Origin: Granulicella aggregans
Lineage (GTDB): Bacteria > Acidobacteriota > Terriglobia > Terriglobales > Acidobacteriaceae
Assembly (NCBI RefSeq): GCF_014203275.1
Contig: NZ_JACHIP010000001.1
Location: forward strand, 930,001-994,000
DNA length: 64,000 bases
Direction: 5' to 3'
Shown: positions 9,631-17,269 of the stretch, piece after piece
How the letters are laid out: each line of letters starts with the position of its first letter
Numbering within the stretch: the stretch's first letter is position 1
The notes under the pieces: model-generated
Databases searched by the model: none
What the model was told of the DNA's origin: nothing
The model's input: only the letters and a program-made list of their open reading frames with translations
Made by a program: the position numbers and the translations under genes

Positions 9631-11088
9631 CTACTTGCCGCCCAGCGCCTGAAGATAGCGGTAATAAAAGTCCACGCCGCGATCATAAGAGCGAATGTTC
9701 ACGCGCTCGTCCCGTGCATGGGCTCGCATATCGTCCGTATCGATGCCCACACCGTTGATCCCATAGCTCGGAACTCCCGCAGCCATGGTGTAGATGCTGT
9801 CTGAAGCTCCGGTCTCCATCTGCGGCAGGATCGGCAGGCCGGGATACATCTCCGCCATCACCTTCTTCAGTGGGTCGAAGATGTCGGCGCGCAGCGGTGG
9901 AGGTGTGGGCGAAACGCGGTCCGTTCCAACCGGAAATAACGTGCCGCCATCGTCCTTGTACTGAACCGTCACGCCGGGCTCCGCGAAGACCGTGATCAGC
10001 GTCTGGCGCGTCTCTTCCTGCGTGTGGCCGGGAAGGATGCGGCAGTTCACGTTGGCGTTAGCGAACTGCGGCAGAGCGTTCGGAGCCTGTCCGGCCGAAA
10101 GCATCGTCGCCACGCATGTCGTCCGTAGCGTCGAGTTATAGCGGGGGCTTTCTGAGAGCCGGGTGACAGCAGCCAGGTCGGGAGGCGACTTCAGCACGGC
10201 GAGCATATCGTCAGCAATCTGTGTGTTGCCGCGCTTCCTTTCGATAGAAGACATCTGCTCGAAGTAGGCACGGGTGACGGCGTTGATCTCGACCGGAAAC
10301 TGGTACTTTTCAAGACGATCCAGTGCCTTGGTCAACTCATAGATGGCATTCGCCTTGGTCGGCAGCGAGCTGTGGCCACCGGGATTCTTCGTCGAAAGCT
10401 CGAAGTCGCCGTAGAGCTTCTCTGTCGCTTCAAGCACCATCACGACCGGCTTGCCGCTCTCGGTGTCGATACCGCCCGAGTCCGGATTCAGCGCTGCCTC
10501 GGCCTTGATCAGCTCCGGCCGGTTCTTCAGAAGCCAGTCCACGCCGTTCGACTTGCCGCCTTCTTCATCCGCCGTAAGCGCGAGGATGAAGTCGCGGCTG
10601 GGCACAAATCCCTGCTTCTTCAACCGGATAAAGTTCGTCACCAGGATCGCGTCCGAGTCCTTCATGTCCTGCGTGCCGCGACCATAGAAGAAGCCGTCCT
10701 TTTCGACCAGCTTGAAGGGGTCGGTGGCCCACTCGGCCTGCGGAGCTTCGACTACGTCCTCGTGGCAGATGATCAGAATCGGCTTGAGCGTCGATGCCGC
10801 CTTGCCGCGATAGCGCGCGACGAGGTTCATCTTGCGGTCGTTCGGTCCTGCCAGAACGAGGTCTTCGGCGGCAAATCCAGCATCGAGCAGCCGCTTGCGC
10901 ATGGCCTCTGAAGCCGCCGTCACGCTGCCGACGGAGTCCGTCGTATTCGTCTCGACAAGCTGCTTGAAGATCTCGTGCGAGAGCTTTTCGGTCTCGGGAT
11001 CGAGCGGACTCTTGCCCTGCGCAAGGAGCGAAGCGGCGGGAACGGCGGCGAAAAGAGCGGCGGAGAGCAGCGCGGACTTCAGTCTCAT
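9631..11088 (-). CDS. Secreted M20/M25/M40 family metallopeptidase
   Basis: Zinc peptidase of the ArgE/DapE/carboxypeptidase G2 clan. In this 485-residue form it begins with a signal peptide (MRLKSALLSAALFAAVPA, cleavage near LLAQ). Catalytic and metal residues visible are HEDVVEA near residue 115, RGTQDMKDSDA near 148, and the general-base pair in LTADEEGG near 182. Also seen are NPDSGG and the dimerisation-domain segment NPGGHSSLPT. The frame opens 330 bases further upstream, but that part overlaps ccmA antisense and is shadow. The ATG at 11088 follows AGAGG at a good distance. Broad peptide or acyl-amino-acid hydrolysis in the periplasm is the likely role. Confidence 0.88.
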   Translation of the reverse strand: MRLKSALLSAALFAAVPAASLLAQGKSPLDPETEKLSHEIFKQLVETNTTDSVGSVTAASEAMRKRLLDAGFAAEDLVLAGPNDRKMNLVARYRGKAASTLKPILIICHEDVVEAPQAEWATDPFKLVEKDGFFYGRGTQDMKDSDAILVTNFIRLKKQGFVPSRDFILALTADEEGGKSNGVDWLLKNRPELIKAEAALNPDSGGIDTESGKPVVMVLEATEKLYGDFELSTKNPGGHSSLPTKANAIYELTKALDRLEKYQFPVEINAVTRAYFEQMSSIERKRGNTQIADDMLAVLKSPPDLAAVTRLSESPRYNSTLRTTCVATMLSAGQAPNALPQFANANVNCRILPGHTQEETRQTLITVFAEPGVTVQYKDDGGTLFPVGTDRVSPTPPPLRADIFDPLKKVMAEMYPGLPILPQMETGASDSIYTMAAGVPSYGINGVGIDTDDMRAHARDERVNIRSYDRGVDFYYRYLQALGGK

Positions 11089-11167
11089 GGTTGGAGTGAC
11101 CTCTTGGTGCAAGTGTGTTGCGGCGGGCTTCGCTCTATACTCGCATAGGCGAAGTACCGGGATCGCC

Positions 11168-11914
11168 ATGGACGAGATGGTTCTAGAGAAAGCCCAGGCC
11201 GCAGCGATCGCCACCCAACCGCAGACAGCGGCGGCAGAGCTTCGCGAGGTCTCGAAGGTATACGGAGCGTTCGCCGCACTGCGGAACGTCTCGACCAGCT
11301 TCGAGATGGGAAGCTGCACCATGATTCTGGGCGAGAACGGCGCAGGCAAGTCGACGCTGCTGCGCATGGTCGCCGGTTTGATCTCGCCATCGCGCGGGTC
11401 GGTGGCTACCTTTGGCACTACACCGCAAGAGCAGCGCGGACGGATCGCGTATATGAGCCACGCGCCGATGCTCTACGACGAGCTCTCCGCGGGCGAGAAC
11501 CTTCGCTACTTCGCCGGTCTGCGTGGCGATGGCTGCGGCTTGTGCACGGGGAGCCCGGAGATGGCGCTTCGCGCAGTCGGGCTCGATCCACACCTGAAGC
11601 GGCCGGTGGGGCAGTACTCGCAGGGGATGCGGCAGCGGACATCGCTGGCGCGTGTGCTGCAAAGTGACCCGGAACTGCTCCTGCTCGACGAACCCTTTTC
11701 GAACCTTGATGTGGAGTCCGCGGAGATGATGGTGACGCTCCTGGCGGACTTCCGGACCTGGCCCATCACAAGCGGCCCAATGGCAGGGATTGGCAGACGG
11801 ACGATCATCCTGACCACGCACCAGGCGCACCTTGGCGCGCCGATAGCGGACACGACGCTGACCATGCGCGCTGGAAAGATCGCCTCCGTGCTGAAGCGGG
11901 AGCCTGCGATTTGA
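11168..11914 (+). CDS. ccmA: Haem exporter ABC ATPase CcmA
   Basis: ATPase of the CcmABCD complex that releases holo-CcmE during c-type cytochrome assembly. The 248-residue protein has Walker A GENGAGKST, the signature YSQGMRQR, Walker B LLLLDEP with the D-loop FSNLD, and a late His in LTTHQ. The ATG at 11168 is chosen because the upstream frame is the antisense of the M20 peptidase start. On its own it could be any ABC ATPase. The identity rests on the downstream ccmB-ccmC-ccmD genes. Its TGA overlaps the TTG start of the next gene. Confidence 0.88.
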   Translation: MDEMVLEKAQAAAIATQPQTAAAELREVSKVYGAFAALRNVSTSFEMGSCTMILGENGAGKSTLLRMVAGLISPSRGSVATFGTTPQEQRGRIAYMSHAPMLYDELSAGENLRYFAGLRGDGCGLCTGSPEMALRAVGLDPHLKRPVGQYSQGMRQRTSLARVLQSDPELLLLDEPFSNLDVESAEMMVTLLADFRTWPITSGPMAGIGRRTIILTTHQAHLGAPIADTTLTMRAGKIASVLKREPAI

Positions 11915-12411
11915 GCACGGCCAAGATCGCCAAAACGAACGCAGCACGGCTGCTGGATGGGCTGAAGATCAGCTACGAGCTGCGGCCTTACGAGGTCGAT
12001 CCGGATGACCTCACCGCAATCTCCGTAGCAAAGAAGATTGGCATGCCGGCGGAGCAGGTCTTCAAGACACTGCTGACGCATACAAACGCAAACGAGCATG
12101 TCTTCGCCGTCATTCCCGGTGATGCAGAACTAGATCTGAAGAAGCTGGCCCATGCGGCTGGGGCGAAGAAGGCCGACCTTGCATCGCTCAAGGAGGTCGA
12201 GCCGCTGACCGGGTACATTCGTGGCGGCGTCACCGTGATGGCGGCCAAGAAGCCCTTCCCTGCCTTCGCGGACGAGACGATTGAGTTATTCGATGTTATC
12301 TCGGTCTCGGCAGGGCAGCGGGGGCTGCAGTTGGTTCTTTCACCTGCGGACTACCTGCGAGCGTCGGAGTCGACTCTGGCCGACCTTACCAAGGCGGCAG
12401 CACACGGATGA
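11911..12411 (+). CDS. ybaK: YbaK/EbsC-type aminoacyl-tRNA deacylase
   Basis: Trans-editing enzyme that hydrolyses mischarged tRNA, typically Cys-tRNA(Pro), in the cytoplasm. The 166-residue protein matches the YbaK family in length and in segments such as EQVFKTLLT, KKLAHAAGAKKADLA, LTGYIRGGVTVMA and SAGQRGLQLVL. The start is TTG, overlapping the ccmA stop by four bases. Its own stop overlaps the ccmB ATG by four bases. It is therefore translationally coupled into the middle of the ccm operon, an unexpected place for an editing enzyme. Confidence 0.9.
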   Translation: MSTAKIAKTNAARLLDGLKISYELRPYEVDPDDLTAISVAKKIGMPAEQVFKTLLTHTNANEHVFAVIPGDAELDLKKLAHAAGAKKADLASLKEVEPLTGYIRGGVTVMAAKKPFPAFADETIELFDVISVSAGQRGLQLVLSPADYLRASESTLADLTKAAAHG

Positions 12412-13097
12412 ACTACCTGCGCCAGGTCACACGCCATCTGTTGAAAGACCTCCAGCTTGAGTGGCGGTCACGCGACGCGATCAACGGGATGCTGTTCTTC
12501 TCGCTGCTGGTAGTCGTCGTCTTCAGCATCGCATTCGACCCGACCGGCAATCCGACGACGACGCGGCAGATCTCCGGCGGAATCCTTTGGATTGCGCTAC
12601 TGTTCGCTTCGGTGACAACGTTGAACCAAAGCTGGGCGCGAGAGGTGAGGAACAGCGTGCTGGACGCGCAGCGTATGGTGCCGGCACCGCCGTCCGCGCT
12701 CTTTCTCGGTAAGGCGCTGGCAAATCTTGCGTTTGTGACGGTAGTGGAACTGGTAATCGCACCGCTTTTTGTCATCTTCTTCAACGTCCATGCGCTGGGC
12801 AATGGCTGGATGCTGACCGCGATTATGCCGTTGGGAACATGGGCGCTGGTTGTCAATGGGACTTTCTTCGCCGCGCTTGGTTTGCGGGCCAAGAATCGCG
12901 AACTTCTGCTGCCACTGCTGCTCTTTCCCATATCCGTACCGGCTATTCTCTCCATGGTGAATGCGACCACGGACGTCCTGACCGGCGATGTGGACCCAAT
13001 TCAGCCGTATTTCTGGATCAAACTGCTGGCAGCGTACGACATCATCTTCACTACGGTCTGCCTGCTGCTTTTCGAGACGATTCTCCACGCAGAGTAG
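12408..13097 (+). CDS. ccmB: Haem exporter permease CcmB
   Basis: Integral membrane subunit of the CcmABCD haem-handling complex. The 229-residue protein has about six hydrophobic helices. It carries family features such as KDLQLEWRSRD near the N-terminus, LNQSWAREVRN and the LLLPLLLFPISVPAI segment near residue 165. It begins at an ATG overlapping the ybaK stop. The length and the order relative to ccmA, ccmC and ccmD support CcmB over a generic ABC-2 permease. Confidence 0.9.
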   Translation: MNYLRQVTRHLLKDLQLEWRSRDAINGMLFFSLLVVVVFSIAFDPTGNPTTTRQISGGILWIALLFASVTTLNQSWAREVRNSVLDAQRMVPAPPSALFLGKALANLAFVTVVELVIAPLFVIFFNVHALGNGWMLTAIMPLGTWALVVNGTFFAALGLRAKNRELLLPLLLFPISVPAILSMVNATTDVLTGDVDPIQPYFWIKLLAAYDIIFTTVCLLLFETILHAE

Positions 13098-13122
13098 CCC
13101 GGGCGGCGTTAGAATTCTCCCA

Positions 13123-13869
13123 GTGCAGCTCGAAACTCCATCCCGATCCGTTGTTCCCCGCGTCGCAGCAGCCGCCTGGTTTGCGGTGGCGCTGGTCGTG
13201 CTGGCCATCGGCTTCCGCCAAGCGATCTTCCTGGTGCCGACCGAAGCGACGATGGGCAACGTGCAGCGCATCTTCTACTACCACCTGCCCCATGCCATCC
13301 TGGGCATGGTTTTTCCATACGTCAACTGCGCTGCATCGCTCGCGTTCCTTTACTGGCGGCGTCGCGATCCATGGAAGGCGCTGGGCGCGGACGCTCTGGC
13401 AGTCGCCTCGGCTGAAGTCACGGTCATCTTTGTCACCATCGGCCTGCTGACCGGATCGCTGTGGGCGAAGCCGGCGTGGGGTATCTGGTGGGCATGGGAC
13501 GCGCGCACGACGACTTATCTGATCCTCTGGATGCTCTACGTGAGCTACCTGATCGCGCGCAAGTTCTCCGGCGGCAACGATGAAGGCCACACCCTGGCAG
13601 CGGTCATCTCGGTCTTCGCGGCGATCGATGTGCCTATCAGTTTCATGGCGATCCGCTGGTGGCGGACACAGCATCCTGCGCCGGTCTTTGGCGGCGATGG
13701 CTCGCTCGATGCCAGCTTCTACCCTGCCGTCTGGTGGAATATAGCCGGATGGGCGCTATGGGGCTTTCTCGTATTGGGACTGCGGTACAGCCTCGAACGG
13801 CGGCGGCAGCGCATCCAGGAAGAGGCCGCGCTTGAGGCGATCGAAGCCTCTTTGGAGATCACCCAATGA
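13123..13869 (+). CDS. ccmC: Haem transporter / cytochrome c assembly protein CcmC
   Basis: Loads haem onto CcmE at the periplasmic face. The 248-residue protein contains the tryptophan-rich WWD signature WGIWWAWDARTTT (~residue 117), flanking conserved histidines such as YYHLPHA, and six TM segments. An in-frame extension of 45 codons upstream overlaps the end of ccmB out of frame and looks non-coding, so the GTG at 13123 is chosen. Its upstream ribosome binding site is weak. The stop TGA overlaps the ATG of the ccmD-like gene. Confidence 0.93.
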   Translation: MQLETPSRSVVPRVAAAAWFAVALVVLAIGFRQAIFLVPTEATMGNVQRIFYYHLPHAILGMVFPYVNCAASLAFLYWRRRDPWKALGADALAVASAEVTVIFVTIGLLTGSLWAKPAWGIWWAWDARTTTYLILWMLYVSYLIARKFSGGNDEGHTLAAVISVFAAIDVPISFMAIRWWRTQHPAPVFGGDGSLDASFYPAVWWNIAGWALWGFLVLGLRYSLERRRQRIQEEAALEAIEASLEITQ

Positions 13870-14015
13870 CCTGGCACAAATTCTTCGATCTTGGCCCGTT
13901 GAGCAGCCATCCGCATAATCTCTTCTACGCCTATGCAGCGGTCTGGATACTCCAGGGCGGCTACGTGGCGTGGATCGCGAAGAACTGGTTGGCAACTTCG
14001 AAGGCACGCCGGTAG
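13866..14015 (+). CDS. ccmD: CcmD-like small membrane protein
   Basis: A 49-residue ORF beginning at an ATG that overlaps the ccmC stop (ATGA). It encodes a short N-terminal region (MTWHKFFDLGPLSSHPHN), one hydrophobic helix (YAYAAVWILQGGYVAWIA) and a short basic tail. CcmD proteins are small one-TM partners of CcmABC encoded directly after ccmC, so position, size and topology fit. Sequence conservation in CcmD is poor, so the call relies mainly on context. Confidence 0.75.
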   Translation: MTWHKFFDLGPLSSHPHNLFYAYAAVWILQGGYVAWIAKNWLATSKARR

Positions 14016-14052
14016 TTTTGGACGATTCAATCCCGCCTATGCGATGAAACTC

Positions 14053-14068
14053 CATGGATGGGGCACCC
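14053..14068. repeat. Copy of dispersed repeat family A
   Basis: Contains CATGGATGGGGCACCC, shared exactly with the copy near 59366-59381 and almost exactly with those at 35433-35449 and 61651-61660. Here the left hairpin arm is degenerate. It lies between ccmD and the symporter gene. Confidence 0.6.
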
Positions 14069-14119
14069 TGCGTGTGACTGCGCTCTAACCCTGCTGATAC
14101 CATCGGGCTACCTTCTCCG

Positions 14120-15649
14120 ATGACGACCTATCACCCGACAGCCCTGGCGGTCTTCTGCCTCATCTTTCTGCTGGTCACGATGGCCGGATTCTGGGCCGTG
14201 CGCTGGCGTCGGCCTGAGGGCGGGATCGACTCGCTCGAAGAGTGGGGCCTCGCAGGGCGCAGCTTCGGGACGTGGATCACGTGGTTCCTGATCGGCGGCG
14301 ACCTGTACACCGCTTATACCGTCATCGCGGTTCCGGCGGCGCTCTACGGTGCAGGCGCGATGGGTTTCTTCGCGTTGCCGTACGTCATCATCGCCTACCC
14401 CTACATGATGCTGGTGCTGCCGCGGCTTTGGACGGTCTGCCATCGGCATGGCTACATCACCTTCGCCGACTTCGTCGCCGGGCGCTACGGCAATCGCTGG
14501 CTTACAGTTGCGATTGCGTTAACCGGCATTCTCGCCCTGATGCCTTACATCGCGTTGCAGCTTGTCGGTATGAAGGTGGTCATCGCGGCATTGGGAGTTA
14601 CGGGCGAATGGCCGCTTGGTGCCGCGTTCCTGATCCTTGCGGCGTATACGTATTCGAGCGGCCTGCGCGCACCTGCGGTGATCGCCATCGTCAAGGATTT
14701 CATGCTGTACATCATGGTGCTGGCCGCGCTGATCATCCTGCCGTGGAAGCTTGGCGGCTACGCGAAGGTCTTTTCACTGGCGAGCGCGGCGCTGGCGGCA
14801 CACAATCCTCCGGCGTCGATCTTGTTGCGGCCAAGTCAGTATTTGGGCTATTCGACGCTGGCGATCGGGTCGGCGATTGCGCTGATGCTCTACCCACATA
14901 CGGCGACCGCCGTACTGAGCGCGAGTTCCGCCAACACAGTGCGGCGCAACGCGGCGATGCTTCCGGCGTACAGCTTTATGCTGGGCTTGATCGCTCTGCT
15001 GGGGTTCATCGCGCTGGCGGCAGGCGTGGTGACGAAGGACCCGAACCAGGCTGTGCCGCTGCTCTTCCTCAAGATGTTCCCGGAGTGGTTTGCAGGGTTC
15101 TGCCTCGGAGCGGTCGCCATCGGAGCACTTGTACCCGCGTCGATCATGTCCATTGCCGCATCGAACCTCTTCACGCGCAACCTGTACGGCGAGTTCGCAC
15201 GGACGAAGGCTACGCCCATGCAGGAGTCGCAGATGGCGAAGCTCGTCTCGCTGGCGGTGAAGTTCGGGGCACTGGTCTTCGTGCTCTACCTGCCCGCGCC
15301 GTATGCCATCGAGATGCAGTTGCTGGGCGGCATCTGGATGACGCAGCTCTTTCCGTCGGTGGTGATCGGAGCCTTCACACGTTGGATGAACCCTTGGGCG
15401 CTCCTCGCGGGCTGGGTGGCGGGGATGTCGGCAGGGACGTATATGGCCGTGTCGCTGGGGCTCAAGTCGTCCGTCTACCCGCTGCATATCTTCGGCGGAG
15501 TGTGCGCGATGTATGCGGCAATTCCTGCTCTTCTAATGAACCTTGCTGTTTCTTGCTGCATCACATTGGCGCTGCGCTCGACCGGGCTTGCGGAACGGCC
15601 TGCAGTGTACGGTTCGGACATTACCGCACCCGAAGCTTATGCCGACTGA
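14120..15649 (+). CDS. Sodium:solute symporter (SSS) family transporter
   Basis: Inner-membrane Na+-coupled uptake carrier of the SSS family; the substrate is not certain. The 509-residue protein has about 13 hydrophobic helices. The N-terminal SSS features are EEWGLAGRSFGTWITWFLIG and the DLYTAYTVIAVPAALYG segment near residues 55-75. The conserved core TMs follow. The overall form resembles monocarboxylate/organic-acid permeases (MctP-like) more than proline or glucose carriers, which is an inference from general similarity. No metabolic genes lie next to it. Confidence 0.85.
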   Translation: MTTYHPTALAVFCLIFLLVTMAGFWAVRWRRPEGGIDSLEEWGLAGRSFGTWITWFLIGGDLYTAYTVIAVPAALYGAGAMGFFALPYVIIAYPYMMLVLPRLWTVCHRHGYITFADFVAGRYGNRWLTVAIALTGILALMPYIALQLVGMKVVIAALGVTGEWPLGAAFLILAAYTYSSGLRAPAVIAIVKDFMLYIMVLAALIILPWKLGGYAKVFSLASAALAAHNPPASILLRPSQYLGYSTLAIGSAIALMLYPHTATAVLSASSANTVRRNAAMLPAYSFMLGLIALLGFIALAAGVVTKDPNQAVPLLFLKMFPEWFAGFCLGAVAIGALVPASIMSIAASNLFTRNLYGEFARTKATPMQESQMAKLVSLAVKFGALVFVLYLPAPYAIEMQLLGGIWMTQLFPSVVIGAFTRWMNPWALLAGWVAGMSAGTYMAVSLGLKSSVYPLHIFGGVCAMYAAIPALLMNLAVSCCITLALRSTGLAERPAVYGSDITAPEAYAD

Positions 15650-15717
15650 CACAAACGAGCTGTCATAAACTGCTTGGGCGGCATCATAATGTTGAAGGCA
15701 AAACAAGAGGAGTTGGA

Positions 15718-16191
15718 ATGAGTGAGGCTTTGCAAGTGACGGAGAAGTCCCTGATGAAGGGGCTGTTGGCAGGATTGATCGCCGGTGTAGTGGCGACGGC
15801 GGCGAAGTCGCTGGCAGAGAAAGTCTATCCCCCGCGCACGCACGGCGAGCCGGAACCGCCCGACGTACTTGCGGAGAAGATTGCTGGCCGCGAGTTGAGC
15901 GGGCCGGCGAAGGCGCTGGCGGCAGGTACGATCCACTGGGGATTTGGTGTTGCGACGGGCGCTGCGTATGGCGCGCTGGCCGAATACTTCCCTTCCGCTA
16001 CGGCCAAGGACGGTGCAAGCTTCGGACTTACACTGGCCGCGCTGACGCATGAGACCGCGCTTCCGGCGCTGGGTCTGGGGGCGGAAGCGGACGATCAGAC
16101 TCCACGCGAACACACCAGCGAGATGGCTTCGCACCTGGTCTTTGGGGTGGTGACGGAGACGGTGAGGCGGTTCGTTCGAAAGCACCTGTAG
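15718..16191 (+). CDS. DUF1440 / YagU-like inner-membrane protein
   Basis: Small membrane protein (157 residues) resembling the YagU/DUF1440 family, which has been linked with acid tolerance in E. coli. The role here is unknown. Visible are a hydrophobic N-terminal segment (GLLAGLIAGVVATAAKS), a polar PPRTHGEPEPPDVLAEK stretch, then further weakly hydrophobic Gly/Ala-rich helices ending in a basic C-terminus. The ATG at 15718 is preceded by AGAGGAG, a strong ribosome binding site. The long upstream extension of the frame is a shadow of the symporter. Confidence 0.65.
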   Translation: MSEALQVTEKSLMKGLLAGLIAGVVATAAKSLAEKVYPPRTHGEPEPPDVLAEKIAGRELSGPAKALAAGTIHWGFGVATGAAYGALAEYFPSATAKDGASFGLTLAALTHETALPALGLGAEADDQTPREHTSEMASHLVFGVVTETVRRFVRKHL

Positions 16192-16215
16192 CGCATATCG
16201 AGGACCGGGATTTAC

Positions 16216-17004
16216 TCAGATGGTGACAGACGTGAGCCGGCCATCGGCCACCCACGTCTCGTTTGCCCAGACGCGCTCTCCCGCTCCATAACGAGTCGCG
16301 AAGTTGCTGATGGTCTGCATTGTCGGCTCATCGATCTGGGAGGCGTATACGGAGACCATCTTCAACTTTCGCTTGATGCCGTTTTCAGCATCGTGGCCGC
16401 TCTTCAAGAGGACGGGCGTATAAGTCTGGCTGAGACTCGCCACCTCGTCGTGGACGGCCGGGTCTGTGTCGCGATCAGTATCGAAAGCATCGCCATTGCG
16501 CAGGGCGTCGGGCAGGTCTTCGTAGAAGGCGCAGGCGCGGGTTGCGCCGAAGTCGAGCGCGGCGTTGCGGGCCACCAGATGATCGACATGATGACCAAGG
16601 CCTAATGGCAGAAGAACCGCATCGATCTTCATCTCAGCGTCCAGCTTTGCGAGAGCCTTCTGGATCTTTACGACGGCGCTGTCGTCCGCAGCAGGAGCGA
16701 CGGTAAACTCTCCGTCAGTTCCGCAGCGCAGGCGAATCGGCGCGTCCTTCAGGTTCAGGTCTTCCATACGCAGCTTTGGCAGGAGCTTCAAGAGCTCGCC
16801 ATCCTCTTTGCGGCGCATACCGGAGACGTAGCTTAGCAGGTCGTTGGGGTGAACCGTCTCGGCGTCCGAAAACGGGGCAGTGGCGCTACGGGTGAAGACG
16901 CCGAGGACAGTGACGCGATGTTTGGCCGCGAGCCAGCTCTCAATTGCGAGGCCAAGGGAAAAGGCTGCGTCGTTACGGTGCGGCGATAGAACAAGAATGT
17001 GCAG
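16216..17004 (-). CDS. PIG-L family deacetylase without a standard start codon
   Basis: Zn-dependent N-deacetylase fold of the GlcNAc-PI / bacillithiol-type deacetylases. Reading upstream of the first ATG (16818), the frame still encodes conserved sequence: HILVLSPHRNDAAFSLGLAI matches the N-terminal strand and metal motif, followed by LGVFTRSATAPF. The second motif GHHVDH is near the middle. The in-frame region between an upstream TGA and this motif holds no ATG, GTG or TTG, and CTG at 17004 is the best candidate. An ATG just upstream (17018) is in another frame, so a one-base frameshift is the alternative. The substrate is unknown. The gene is divergent from the carotenoid operon. Confidence 0.7.
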   Translation of the reverse strand: MHILVLSPHRNDAAFSLGLAIESWLAAKHRVTVLGVFTRSATAPFSDAETVHPNDLLSYVSGMRRKEDGELLKLLPKLRMEDLNLKDAPIRLRCGTDGEFTVAPAADDSAVVKIQKALAKLDAEMKIDAVLLPLGLGHHVDHLVARNAALDFGATRACAFYEDLPDALRNGDAFDTDRDTDPAVHDEVASLSQTYTPVLLKSGHDAENGIKRKLKMVSVYASQIDEPTMQTISNFATRYGAGERVWANETWVADGRLTSVTI

Positions 17005-17269
17005 AGACGTGCTCCCATAGACGGCGGCAGATCAAGTGCCGTGTCCCTGACAAGTATAGTGAAGCCGCGAGATTGAGAACTCCAAGCGACGATTCGGCAT
17101 TAGGATGGATGGCATTACAGTCCCATAAAGATGAACCCCGCGAATCTTGATCGCACTGTAAGCGAACCCTAGGGGACTGATCCGTGGGCCAAGGGAATAG
17201 CGTCTACTCAAGAAACAAGGCGTCAGCAAGATCATTTTGATCGATTTGAAGCAGGGGCATTCCTAGCGC

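Noticed and set aside
10832..11167. Upstream extension of ccmA
   Set aside because: Antisense of the M20 peptidase signal region; the CcmA N-terminus is complete from 11168.
14242..15717. Long ORF preceding the DUF1440 gene
   Set aside because: Frame shadow of the symporter gene; the real start is the ATG at 15718 with its own ribosome binding site.
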